Both the position numbers and the translations under genes were made by a program. Positions 8,639 to 17,302 of a stretch of 45,122 nucleotides of DNA are shown here, piece by piece. The notes below the pieces were generated by a model. The model was not told the origin of the DNA, did not search any database, and saw only the letters and a list, made by a program, of their open reading frames with translations. The first letter of the stretch is position 1; every line of letters starts with the position of its first letter. Location: positions 1-45,122 of the forward strand of contig JBAYMS010000009.1 in NCBI GenBank assembly GCA_041663425.1. Reading direction: 5' to 3'. The stretch is from FEN-1322 sp041663425 (lineage in GTDB: Bacteria; Omnitrophota; Gorgyraeia; 2-01-FULL-45-10).

Positions 8639-11600
8639 CTGAAACCTCTGTCGGAGTTTTCTCCGCCGTTATCTTTTGATTTTCAAGTATGCGTTTATAT
8701 TCCAAAGGCATTACTTTTACAAACTTTTTCATACTGCCTTTAAAATTGGCGAGTATCTTTTTTGCGACCGGACTTTGTGTATATCTTGAGTGGTTGAGCA
8801 GAAGGTCATTTATTGTTGGCTCATCTTCATCTGTAACTTTTTCTATTTGGACCATCTCCTTATTATATTTCCCTTCAAATTCATTTTTAGGGTCATATAT
8901 ATATGCTATACCTCCGGACATGCCTGCTCCAAAATTTCTTCCGGTCTTACCCAACACTATTACGCGTCCGCCCGTCATGTATTCACAGCCATGATCTCCA
9001 ACACCTTCAACCACAGCCAGGAGACCTGAATTTCTTATACAGAATCTCTCTCCGGCCATGCCTCTTATATATGCCTGGCCATTTATCGCTCCATAGAACG
9101 CAGTATTTCCGATAATTATATTATCCTCTGATGCGTATTGGCTGGTTTTATCCGGATATACTATTATCGTTCCGCCGGATATGCCTTTTCCGACGTAATC
9201 ATTTGCCATACCTTCAAGCTCAAAGTTTACGCCTTTTGTTAAGAACGCGCCGAAAGACTGTCCGGCCATGCCTCTGAATTTACATTTTATTGTGTCCTGA
9301 GGCAGTCCCTCTTCACCATGCAAACGGCATATTTCGCCGCTTAGCATAGCTCCGGTTGTCCTGTTTATACTCTTGATTTCCGTCTCGATCCTTATCGGGA
9401 CAGCATTTCTTATTGCCTCCCTGGATAGTTCTATAAGTTTGATGTCGAGTATTTTATCGATGCCATGATCTTGTTTGACCGTGCAATGTGTGTCGACATT
9501 ATCCGGTACAGATGGTTTGTAAAGTATTCTGGAAAAATCTATGGTGTCAGTTTTCCACGATTTAATTTTTTCGTCTCGCTCAAGGAGATCGACCCTGCCC
9601 ACCATTTCATCTATTGTCCGCATGCCCAGCGAAGCCATGATCTGCCGTAATTCCTCTGCTATGAAATGGAAATAATTTATCAAGTATTCGGGCTTACCCC
9701 TAAACCTCTTTTCAAGTATTTCATCTTGTGTGGCTACGCCGACTGAACAGTTGTTGAGATGGCAATGGCGCAACATTACGCAGCCAGATATTATAAGTGC
9801 TGCAGTGCAGAAGCCAAATTCTTCGGCTCCCAGCAAAGCGGCTATCGCCACATCCCTGCCGGTTCGCATCTGACCGTCGGTTTGCAGCCGTACGCGGCTT
9901 CTCAGGTCGTTAAGGACAAGTGTCTGGTGGGCCTCTGACAATCCTAACTCCCATGGTAGTCCGGCGTGTTTAATAGAACTTAAGGGGGAGGCGCCCGTTC
10001 CGCCATCACCGCCGGATATGAGTATCATGTCCGCATGCCCCTTGGCAACACCGGCAGCGATCGTTCCGACGCCTATTTCAGAAACAAGCTTAACGCTTAT
10101 GCGTGCCCGCGGATTCACATTCTTCAGGTCGAATATGAGCTGGGCTAAGTCTTCTATGGAATATATGTCGTGATGCGGCGGCGGTGAAATGAGGGTAACG
10201 CCCGGCGTTGTGTATCTGGTCCGCGCTATCATGGAGCTGACTTTATGCCCCGGCAGCTGTCCGCCCTCGCCTGGTTTCGCACCCTGCGCTATCTTTATCT
10301 GAATCTCGTCTGCATTTACCAGGTAATTTGTAGTCACGCCAAAACGGCCCGAAGCTACCTGCTTTATGGCGCTTCGCGCAGAATCTCCATTCGGCAGCGG
10401 TGTGAACCTTGCAGGGTCCTCTCCGCCCTCGCCGGTATTAGACCTGCCGCCCAGTTTATTCATTGCCAGGGCAAGTGTTTCATGCGCAGTTTTGCTTATC
10501 GATCCGAAACTCATAGCTCCTGTGGCAAGGCGTTTGAAAATAGATCCGACAGGCTCTACTTCACTTATAGGTATTGGTGTGACGGATTTAAATTTCAGCA
10601 TGCTTCTCAGTGTGCATGGATTCTTCGACTGGTCATTTATGAGCTTTGCAAATTCCTGGTATTTTTTGTAATCATTTAATCTTGTAGCATCCTGGAGAGC
10701 AGCAATGCTTTCAGGATTCCATAGATGAAATTCGCCATCTCTCTTCCATTGGTAAATCCCTCCGGAAGAAAGATATGGTGTGTCTGCTCCGGCATAGGCC
10801 ATATTATGGCGTGCAATACATTCTTTATGTATACAGTCAAAGCCTATACCGCCAACCCTGGAAGCTGTACCTGTAAAACATTTATCTACAACTTTGCCGT
10901 CCAGCCCAAGCGCTTCAAATATCTGAGCGCCTCTATAGCTTTGAAGGGTTGATATCCCCATCTTGGATAATATCTTAAGTATGCCCTTGTCTACCGCTTT
11001 TATGTAATTATGCAGGGCTTTATCCGGATCTATATTCAGGTCCCCATCCTTTATCAGTTTGGAGATGACCTCATAGGCGAGGTATGGATTGACGCAGTCG
11101 GCGCCGTAACCAAACAGAAGCGCAAAATGATGCACTTCCCTGGGCTCCGCGCTTTCTACTATAATACCTATCTGTGTGCGGAGAGATTTTTTGACAAGAT
11201 ACTGATGCAGGGCTCCGACAGCTAAAAGAGCCGGTAGCGCGCATTTGTTTTTATTCGTTCCTCTATCGCTAAGTATGATGAATTTATAGCCATCTTTAAT
11301 AGCGTCGGAGGTTTCTGAACAAATATTGTTAATAGTTTTCAATATATTTTTTTCATTCTTTACATCAAATAGGATTGATATGGTTTTTGTTTTGAATCCG
11401 TTAAACTTTATATCGCGGATTTTGAGAAGCTCATCATTGATGAGAATAGGCCTTTTTACATGCAATCTATGGCAATGGTCTGCTGTTTCGGCGAGCAGGT
11501 TCTTCTCGGGGCCTATATAGCTCTCCAGGCTCATGACAAGCTCTTCCCTTATAGGATCGATGGCAGGATTTGTCACCTGCGCAAAAAGCTGCTTAAAATA

Positions 11601-13154
11601 TGTATAGAGCAGCTGTGGTTTTGGAGAAAGCACCGCATGCGGCGTGTCGTTACCCATAGAACCGACAGGTTCAGCGCCTTTTTCTGCCATAGGCGTTATG
11701 ATGACCTTGAGATCTTCGCGGGTATAGCCGAACGCCTTCATATTTTTTTCAATATCGTCAGATTTTCCCGCCGGTTTTTTTGATTTGGGCAGAGAGTCCA
11801 GTTCAACGATATTGTTTTTTATCCATGATCCATAAGGTGAGCGCGAAGCCATCTGGTCTTTAAGCTCGCTATCATCTATTATTTTGCCAAGTCCCGTATC
11901 GATGAAAAATATCCGGCCGGGTTCCAGCCTGCCCGATTTAACTATGTCTTTTGATGGTATGTCAAGGACTCCTACCTCGGATGACATGACCGCGAAATCT
12001 TTATTTGTAATAATATACCGCGCCGGGCGTAAGCCATTCCTGTCAAGACAAGCGCCTATCCTGGTTCCGTCGGTAAATGCCATTGCTGCCGGACCGTCCC
12101 ATGGCTCGGTTAGGCATGAGTGATATTTGTAGAAATGTTTAAGTTTAGCGCTCATAGAATTATCCTGTTCCCACGCAGCCGGTATGAGCATCATCATGGC
12201 ATGAGGTATTGAGCGGCCGGACAGGATTAAAAGCTCAAAAACATTGTCTATAGCCGCAGAATCACTTCCTCCGGGAACGATCACGGGATACAGTTTCTTA
12301 ATATCTTTTCCGAAGAGATCGCTTGCTAAAAGACTCTCCCGGGCTTTCATCCAGTTTATGTTTCCACGCAGCGTGTTTATTTCTCCGTTATGTGCTAAGA
12401 ACCTGAACGGCTGCGACAGGTTCCACGTAGGGAAGGTATTCGTGCTGTAGCGTGAATGAACCAGACATATTGCGCTCTTTACGTCTTTATCTTTAAGGTC
12501 CAGGAAGAAATTCCCTACCTGATGCGGCATCAGGAGCCCTTTGTATGAAAAAGTGCGGCACGACAGGTTTGTTATATAGAAAAAAGATTTTTGTCTTAAA
12601 TCGGACGAGCGGATTGCATTCTCGATCCTTTTTCGGATTACAAATAATTTACGCTCAAATTCAAGAGTATCTTTTATTCCGGACGCCTTTCCGATAAACG
12701 GCTGCTCAATGACCGGCGCTGTTTTTTGGGCGGTGACACCAATATCAGATCTGTCGACCGGCACTTTTCGCCACCCCAGGAATGCCTGCCCTTCTTCTTT
12801 AATGGTTTCTTCCGTTATTTTTCTGCAGATGTCTTTTTCTTTTTCGTCAGTAGGCAGGAATATTAACCCTGTCCCATATTCGCCCAAATCAGGCAGCGCT
12901 ATATTTTCGGTTTCGCACTTTTTTATGAAAAAGTCATGCGGTATCTGAATGAGTATGCCGGCACCATCCCCAGTCTTCGGATCGGCTCCCGTTGCTCCGC
13001 GATGAGCCAGGCGGTTAAGCACTTCCAGTCCCTGAAGCACAAGCTCATTAGATCCGTTACCTTTAATATTGCAAACGAATCCTACCCCGCATGAATCGTG
13101 CTCAAATCGCGGATCGTATAAGCCCTTTCTGTCTGGCAGTGATGGATAAGTCAT
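8631..13154 (-). CDS. gltB: Glutamate synthase large subunit (ferredoxin/NADPH type)
   Basis: This protein of about 1507 residues makes two glutamates from glutamine and 2-oxoglutarate. Domains in order are an N-terminal class II glutaminase beginning CGVGF, a central domain, the FMN-binding TIM barrel (GGRSNTGEGGEDPARF, GGDGGTGASPLSSIKHAG), the [3Fe-4S] ligands in GCVMLRHCHLNNCSVG, and the C-terminal GXGXG beta-helix. The frame stays open to 13196, but the ATG at 13154 (MTYPSLPDRKGLYDP) is preferred because the extra 14 codons lie inside the leader hairpin and GGAGG precedes the 13154 start. The catalytic Cys is residue 22 from this start, so a 21-residue propeptide would be cleaved. It overlaps gltD. 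Confidence 0.95.
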   Translation of the reverse strand: MTYPSLPDRKGLYDPRFEHDSCGVGFVCNIKGNGSNELVLQGLEVLNRLAHRGATGADPKTGDGAGILIQIPHDFFIKKCETENIALPDLGEYGTGLIFLPTDEKEKDICRKITEETIKEEGQAFLGWRKVPVDRSDIGVTAQKTAPVIEQPFIGKASGIKDTLEFERKLFVIRKRIENAIRSSDLRQKSFFYITNLSCRTFSYKGLLMPHQVGNFFLDLKDKDVKSAICLVHSRYSTNTFPTWNLSQPFRFLAHNGEINTLRGNINWMKARESLLASDLFGKDIKKLYPVIVPGGSDSAAIDNVFELLILSGRSIPHAMMMLIPAAWEQDNSMSAKLKHFYKYHSCLTEPWDGPAAMAFTDGTRIGACLDRNGLRPARYIITNKDFAVMSSEVGVLDIPSKDIVKSGRLEPGRIFFIDTGLGKIIDDSELKDQMASRSPYGSWIKNNIVELDSLPKSKKPAGKSDDIEKNMKAFGYTREDLKVIITPMAEKGAEPVGSMGNDTPHAVLSPKPQLLYTYFKQLFAQVTNPAIDPIREELVMSLESYIGPEKNLLAETADHCHRLHVKRPILINDELLKIRDIKFNGFKTKTISILFDVKNEKNILKTINNICSETSDAIKDGYKFIILSDRGTNKNKCALPALLAVGALHQYLVKKSLRTQIGIIVESAEPREVHHFALLFGYGADCVNPYLAYEVISKLIKDGDLNIDPDKALHNYIKAVDKGILKILSKMGISTLQSYRGAQIFEALGLDGKVVDKCFTGTASRVGGIGFDCIHKECIARHNMAYAGADTPYLSSGGIYQWKRDGEFHLWNPESIAALQDATRLNDYKKYQEFAKLINDQSKNPCTLRSMLKFKSVTPIPISEVEPVGSIFKRLATGAMSFGSISKTAHETLALAMNKLGGRSNTGEGGEDPARFTPLPNGDSARSAIKQVASGRFGVTTNYLVNADEIQIKIAQGAKPGEGGQLPGHKVSSMIARTRYTTPGVTLISPPPHHDIYSIEDLAQLIFDLKNVNPRARISVKLVSEIGVGTIAAGVAKGHADMILISGGDGGTGASPLSSIKHAGLPWELGLSEAHQTLVLNDLRSRVRLQTDGQMRTGRDVAIAALLGAEEFGFCTAALIISGCVMLRHCHLNNCSVGVATQDEILEKRFRGKPEYLINYFHFIAEELRQIMASLGMRTIDEMVGRVDLLERDEKIKSWKTDTIDFSRILYKPSVPDNVDTHCTVKQDHGIDKILDIKLIELSREAIRNAVPIRIETEIKSINRTTGAMLSGEICRLHGEEGLPQDTIKCKFRGMAGQSFGAFLTKGVNFELEGMANDYVGKGISGGTIIVYPDKTSQYASEDNIIIGNTAFYGAINGQAYIRGMAGERFCIRNSGLLAVVEGVGDHGCEYMTGGRVIVLGKTGRNFGAGMSGGIAYIYDPKNEFEGKYNKEMVQIEKVTDEDEPTINDLLLNHSRYTQSPVAKKILANFKGSMKKFVKVMPLEYKRILENQKITAEKTPTEVSDG

Positions 13155-13173
13155 TTTAAAACACCTACCTCCA

Positions 13174-13234
13174 AAATAAATAACACAGGCGTTCAAAGTA
13201 GTCGTTTTTTTACGACACTCTGAACGCCTGTGTT
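13174..13234 (-). terminator. Leader terminator/attenuator upstream of gltB
   Basis: A 14-bp perfect stem (AACACAGGCGTTCA on the minus strand, 13221-13234, against 13182-13195) carries an inner GTCGT/ACGAC stem with a six-A loop. It is followed by ATTTATTTT, an imperfect U tract that runs into the GGAGG ribosome site. Its 5' arm overlaps the hexaloop hairpin at 13220-13237, so the two structures exclude each other. It may also affect ribosome access. Confidence 0.75.
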
Positions 13235-13237
13235 CAG
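13220..13237 (-). promoter_or_regulatory. ANTAR P2-type hexaloop hairpin, gltB leader
   Basis: On the minus strand CTGAAC pairs perfectly with GTTCAG (6 bp) around the loop ACAGGC, with A at position 1 and G at position 4. The loop matches the NNNGRC pattern of the other leaders here. It sits on the 5' arm of the terminator. An upstream hairpin (TTCAGCGC / GCACTGAA, about 13259-13280) also has a six-base loop, GACGTT, but lacks the A1/G4 bases, so a canonical P1 is not evident. Confidence 0.65.
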
Positions 13238-13289
13238 TTTAGGATAATCCTATTTTTTTTCAGTGCAACGTCGCGCTGAAAAGAAAAAA

Positions 13290-15482
13290 CTATTTAATAA
13301 ACAGCATTTCTCTGTATTTGGGCAGATCCCAATGCTCATCCGAGACGACACGTTCCAGCTGGTCGGCATGCATGCGGATATGCTCCATAAGAGGTTTTAG
13401 TTTATCAAAATACAGCTTAGCCCTCTCCTCGTGGTGCATTTTTTCGGCCTTTTCCAGAAGAGACATCATTTCTTTTGCATTGCGGCGCACGTAATATATC
13501 TTTGACGCCACTTCGGCAAGATGCTCTTCTGAATCCTTAAAAGCTTCGGCAGCAACTTTAAACGACGCTGCCTTCTTAAGGCTTGCAAGGTCGTTCAGGT
13601 TGTCTGCCAGCAGTTTTTCGTATTCATATCCTGCAGGTATTATGCTGGCATTGACCATTTCGTTCAGCGTATTAGCTTCTATCTCGAGCGTTGTGTTGTA
13701 GGTATGTATCCATATGTGATATCTGGCTACAACCTCTTCCTCAGAAAAGACTTTGTATTTAGAGAATAATTTAATATTCTCTTTCTTGGTCAAAGCCTTG
13801 AGCGCTTCGGCAGTGGATGCTATGTTTGGCAGGCCTCTCTTCTTTGCCTCCTTCACCCATTCTTCAGAGTAATTATTACCCTCGAATCTGATGTCCTTGG
13901 TTTCTTTTGCTATTTCGGCCACTACTTTTAAGACGGCAGTGTTGAAATCCTTGCCATCAGCAGCCGTCTTTATCTTTTCAGCCACGTAGTCCAGGGACTC
14001 AGCTATTATCGTGTTTATGACAGCGATAGGCGTGGAAATATTCTGAGATGATCCTACTGCCCTAAATTCAAACTTAGCTCCCGTGAAAGCAAATGGTGAC
14101 GTTCTGTTCCTGTCTGTGGAGTCTTTATTGAATTGCGGCAGACGTGCAATGCCAAAATCCATGATGTCTTTTTTTGAAACGCTTTTCTTCGTGCCTTTTT
14201 CCAGCATATCCATTATACCGGAGAGCTGATCGCCTAAGAAAACGCTTATAATGGCAGGCGGAGCTTCGTTAGCGCCCAGCCTGTGTTCATTTCCGGCCAT
14301 AGCAACGCTTGCCCGTAAAAGGTCAGAATGAATATACACAGCCCTTAATACTGCTGCCAGCACGGCAAGGAATTGCAGGTTATCTTCCGGCGTATCTCCG
14401 GGGTTTAAAAGATTGTTTCCCTTGTCATCGGCCAGCGACCAGTTCAGGTGCTTTCCGCTGCCGTTTATTCCCGCAAATGGTTTTTCGTGTAACAAACAGA
14501 CCATGTTATGTCTGAGCGCTACCTTCTTTAATAACTCCATAAGCAGCTGATTATGATCTGCGGCTAAATTGGACTCCTCAAAAATAGGTGCAAATTCATA
14601 TTGATGCGGAGCTACTTCATTATGCCGGGTCATTACCGGTATGCCTAACTTATATGCCTCTTCAGCTACTTCAAACATGAAATTAACGACACGTTCTTTT
14701 ATGGTGCCGAAGTATTGATCTTCAAGCTGCTGTCCTTTTGGTGAGGCGGCTCCAACAAGCGTGCGTCCCGTCAAAAGCAGGTCCTGTCTCAGATTATAGT
14801 AAAGTTTGTCTATGAGAAAATATTCCTGTTCAGGCCCGCACGTTGACACAACCTTCTTCACATCTTTATGTCCGAAAAGCTTTAACAGCCCTACCGCCGA
14901 TTTACTCAAAGCTTCATCGGAACGAAGAAGCGGTAATTTCTTATCGAGCGCTTCACCGTGATAAGAAATAAATATGGTAGGTATGCACAGCGTCTTGCCC
15001 ATCCTCGATTCTATTATAAAGGCTGGGCTCGACGGATCCCATGCTGTATATCCTCTGGCTTCAAAAGTTGCGCGTATGCCTCCCGATGGGAAGCTTGAGG
15101 CGTCCGGCTCACCCTGTATAAGTTTGTTACCGGAGAATTTCTCAATAACTTTCCCGGGGCCGGTTATAGAAATGAAGCTGTCGTGCTTCTCAGCGGTGAG
15201 CCCCGTCATCGGCTGGAACCAGTGCGTATAATATGTTGCACCTTTTGAAATCGCCCATTCCTTCATGGCATCTGCGATCTCATTGGCCTGCTCTAGCGTT
15301 ATTATGGTTCCCTCAGACATCCAGCGTTTAAATGCCTCAAAAGTCCCCTTTGAAATATATTTCTGCATAGCTGTCATGCTGAAGGTGTTCTCGCCGAAAT
15401 AAGACGAGATTTTTTTAGGCAACTTAACAGGCTCTATTTCTATGCTTTTAATGTTAAAAAGAGCTTTCTTTCTTACGTTCAT
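13290..15482 (-). CDS. glnN: Glutamine synthetase, type III
   Basis: This 730-residue GSIII makes glutamine from glutamate, ammonia and ATP. The length matches the type III class rather than GSI (about 450-470). Family marks are THWFQPMTGLTAEKHD at residues 86-101, GEPDASSFPSGGIRATFEAR at 124-143, CGPEQEYFLID, NEVAPHQYEFAPIFEESN, and HEKPFAGINGSGKHLNWS. The start at 15482 has GGGAGG seven bases upstream. It lies downstream of P-II but has its own promoter and attenuator-type leader. gltB follows after 135 bases, so glutamine synthetase and GOGAT are probably partly co-transcribed with a second control point between them. Confidence 0.95.
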   Translation of the reverse strand: MNVRKKALFNIKSIEIEPVKLPKKISSYFGENTFSMTAMQKYISKGTFEAFKRWMSEGTIITLEQANEIADAMKEWAISKGATYYTHWFQPMTGLTAEKHDSFISITGPGKVIEKFSGNKLIQGEPDASSFPSGGIRATFEARGYTAWDPSSPAFIIESRMGKTLCIPTIFISYHGEALDKKLPLLRSDEALSKSAVGLLKLFGHKDVKKVVSTCGPEQEYFLIDKLYYNLRQDLLLTGRTLVGAASPKGQQLEDQYFGTIKERVVNFMFEVAEEAYKLGIPVMTRHNEVAPHQYEFAPIFEESNLAADHNQLLMELLKKVALRHNMVCLLHEKPFAGINGSGKHLNWSLADDKGNNLLNPGDTPEDNLQFLAVLAAVLRAVYIHSDLLRASVAMAGNEHRLGANEAPPAIISVFLGDQLSGIMDMLEKGTKKSVSKKDIMDFGIARLPQFNKDSTDRNRTSPFAFTGAKFEFRAVGSSQNISTPIAVINTIIAESLDYVAEKIKTAADGKDFNTAVLKVVAEIAKETKDIRFEGNNYSEEWVKEAKKRGLPNIASTAEALKALTKKENIKLFSKYKVFSEEEVVARYHIWIHTYNTTLEIEANTLNEMVNASIIPAGYEYEKLLADNLNDLASLKKAASFKVAAEAFKDSEEHLAEVASKIYYVRRNAKEMMSLLEKAEKMHHEERAKLYFDKLKPLMEHIRMHADQLERVVSDEHWDLPKYREMLFIK

Positions 15483-15545
15483 CGATTTTCCTCCCGATTA
15501 TATTAACAATTCTTTAGTATTAGAAAACATTCTACCATAGGTCAT

Positions 15546-15592
15546 AATAAAAAAACAGAGACATTCTTTATTAAAACAAGAACGTCTCTGTT
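15546..15592 (-). terminator. Leader terminator upstream of glutamine synthetase
   Basis: A 15-bp stem (AACAGAGACGTTCTT against AAGAATGTCTCTGTT on the minus strand, one G-U pair) with a 9-base loop is followed by a run of U. It lies between the promoter and the gene, so it acts as an attenuator. Its 5' arm shares 13 bases with the hexaloop hairpin at 15580-15593. Confidence 0.85.
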
Positions 15593-15629
15593 CGTTTTTT
15601 TATTATTTTTATACACTTCAATGTGCATA
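15580..15629 (-). promoter_or_regulatory. ANTAR-type dual hexaloop motif, glutamine synthetase leader
   Basis: P1 (15610-15629, minus strand) is TATGCAC pairing with GTGTATA around the loop ATTGAA, with A1 and G4. P2 (15580-15593) is GAAC pairing with GTTC around AGAGAC, also A1 and G4. P2 overlaps the 5' arm of the terminator, so protein binding to the dual hairpin would prevent termination. P1 begins at about the expected transcription start. This is the cleanest match to the known ANTAR RNA rule in the window. Confidence 0.75.
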
Positions 15630-15632
15630 TAT

Positions 15633-15661
15633 AGTATACATTATTTGGCCTGATTATGCAA
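15633..15661 (-). promoter_or_regulatory. Promoter of glutamine synthetase
   Basis: On the minus strand the -35 TTGCAT is at 15656-15661 and the -10 TATACT at 15633-15638, with 17 bases between. The expected start is near 15626. The -35 sits inside a short inverted repeat (GGCCT / AGGCC, 15648-15665) just after the P-II gene. Confidence 0.75.
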
Positions 15662-15669
15662 GGCCTTTT

Positions 15670-16011
15670 TTAACCTATTGCGACATCTCCCTCCTCGCCG
15701 GTGCGTATCCTGATAGACTCTTTTAGGTCGATGACGAATATCTTACCATCTCCTATATTGCCGGTCCTCGCCCCTTTCGTTATGGCTTCTATTGTCGGTT
15801 TAACGAAGGCTTCGTTTACGGCTATCTCCAGCTTAACTTTTTTTAATAAGTTGCCCGTCTCTTTTCTGCCGCGATAAACTTCAGTTCTGCCCTTCTGCCT
15901 GCCGCAGCCGAGAACGTTGGTGACGGTCTTAAGGTGTATCTGAGCGTCATCAAGCTCGCGCAAGACGTCCTCCAATTTGTGCGGCTGTATAACCGCTATT
16001 ACTAGTTTCAT
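15670..16011 (-). CDS. glnB: P-II nitrogen regulatory protein
   Basis: This 113-residue trimeric signal protein senses ATP/ADP and 2-oxoglutarate and commonly controls Amt and glutamine synthetase. The core GCGRQKGRTEVYRG (from residue 35) and the C-terminal GARTGNIGDGKIFVIDL are typical. The T-loop position normally occupied by the uridylylated Tyr51 is Glu (E51, in YRGRKETG), so canonical uridylylation should not occur. The gene follows amt by 18 bases, the usual Amt-P-II pairing, with an AAGGAGG ribosome site. Whether it is GlnB or GlnK in role is not decidable; gene order favours a GlnK-like partner of Amt. Confidence 0.93.
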   Translation of the reverse strand: MKLVIAVIQPHKLEDVLRELDDAQIHLKTVTNVLGCGRQKGRTEVYRGRKETGNLLKKVKLEIAVNEAFVKPTIEAITKGARTGNIGDGKIFVIDLKESIRIRTGEEGDVAIG

Positions 16012-16029
16012 AAAACCTCCTTATTTATT

Positions 16030-17265
16030 TTAATCCAGCAGCGTATACGCGCTCTCTTCGTGCTGGGCGATGTCGAGGCCTACGACCTCTTCCTCGTCCG
16101 GAACTCTGAGGCCGATAAAGCGATCAACCACCTTTAAAATTATAAACGTTACTACTACTGAATATATTACGGTAGCAGCCACACCTATAAATTGGGTTAG
16201 TAGTAGCGATGGATTGCCAAAAAATAACCCGTTATTTCCAGCCGGATTGATAAGTTTCTGTGCAAATAATCCGGTCAGAAGCGCTCCGAGAGTTCCGCCA
16301 ACACCATGGACTCCAAAGGCATCTAAGCTATCGTCATAGGCGAGCTTAATTTTTATGACCGCAACTGCGGCATAACAAACAAAAGCAACCGCAATTCCTA
16401 TTAATATTGCCGATAGCGGCGAAACAAATCCGGATGCAGGAGTTATAGCTACGAGCCCAGCCACGGCGCCTGTTGCTCCACCAAGTATGGTTGGTTTGCC
16501 GGTAATCTTCCACTCCACGAACATCCATGTAAGTCCCGCTGCCGCGGCCGCTGTGTTGGTGGCAATAAACGCCCACACAGCTAACTCGGTTGAACCAAGG
16601 GCAGAGCCTGCATTAAAGCCAAACCATCCGAACCAAAGCAAAGATGCTCCCAGGATCGTTAAGGGTAAATTGTGCGGCGGCATAGGTTCGCGACCGTAAC
16701 CTCTTCTCCTGCCTATAACGAGAGCGCACACCAAAGCCGATATGCCAGCAGAGACGTGCACAACCGTGCCTCCGGCAAAGTCTAATGCGCCCATATTTCG
16801 CAGCCATCCGCCCGCTCCCCAAACCCAGTGACAAACGGGAGCATAAACCAGAGTTGCCCATAATAAGGTAAAGATCGCGTAAGCTGAAAATTTCATTCTT
16901 TCAGCAAACGCACCCGTTATTAGCCCAGGCGTAATAACAGCGAACATCATCTGGTATACCATGAATAAAAGATGCGGTATAGTAGATGAGTAGTCTGGGT
17001 TTGGTGCCATTCCTACCCCTTTCAACCCGACCCAGGCGAAAGATCCTATGAAATGTCCTATATCCGGACCAAATGCCAGGCTGTAGCCCCACAATATCCA
17101 CTGAATGCTGATAAGGCATAAAACAAAAAACGACTGCATCATCGTAGCGAGGACATTCTTCCGTCTTACCAGGCCGCCGTAAAAGAAGGCTAACCCGGGC
17201 GCTGTCATCAGCATTACCAACGCTGTCGACATCAGAATCCACGCCGTGTCTCCTGAATTAATCAT
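16030..17265 (-). CDS. amt: Ammonium transporter
   Basis: This 411-residue Amt/Rh-family channel has about eleven transmembrane helices and imports ammonium. The start APGLAFFYGGLVRRKNVL is the family N-terminal signature. The pore twin histidines are visible in GGTVVHVSAG and DAFGVHGVGG. The gating region SFAWVGLKGV and the helix ending LRVPDEEEVVGLDIAQHEES are also typical. It lies between the porin (37-base gap) and glnB (18-base gap), so the three are one operon under the attenuator leader at 18575-18683. Start chosen by AAAGGAG nine bases upstream. Confidence 0.96.
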   Translation of the reverse strand: MINSGDTAWILMSTALVMLMTAPGLAFFYGGLVRRKNVLATMMQSFFVLCLISIQWILWGYSLAFGPDIGHFIGSFAWVGLKGVGMAPNPDYSSTIPHLLFMVYQMMFAVITPGLITGAFAERMKFSAYAIFTLLWATLVYAPVCHWVWGAGGWLRNMGALDFAGGTVVHVSAGISALVCALVIGRRRGYGREPMPPHNLPLTILGASLLWFGWFGFNAGSALGSTELAVWAFIATNTAAAAAGLTWMFVEWKITGKPTILGGATGAVAGLVAITPASGFVSPLSAILIGIAVAFVCYAAVAVIKIKLAYDDSLDAFGVHGVGGTLGALLTGLFAQKLINPAGNNGLFFGNPSLLLTQFIGVAATVIYSVVVTFIILKVVDRFIGLRVPDEEEVVGLDIAQHEESAYTLLD

Positions 17266-17302
17266 TGCTTTCTCCTTTCATTTTTTAGAACACATGACCT
17301 AT

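Noticed and set aside
10245..10679. Plus-strand ORF of 144 codons inside gltB
   Set aside because: gltB is continuous and well conserved across the region; the overlapping ORF has no ribosome site or recognisable domain.
13155..13196. Extra 14 codons at the start of gltB, or a leader peptide
   Set aside because: They lie wholly inside the terminator hairpin, give no sensible N-terminus, and the next ATG has a ribosome site and the normal family start.
15648..15670. Plus-strand terminator (GGCCT / AGGCC then six T)
   Set aside because: No plus-strand gene lies upstream; on the minus strand it overlaps the glutamine synthetase -35 and has no U tract.
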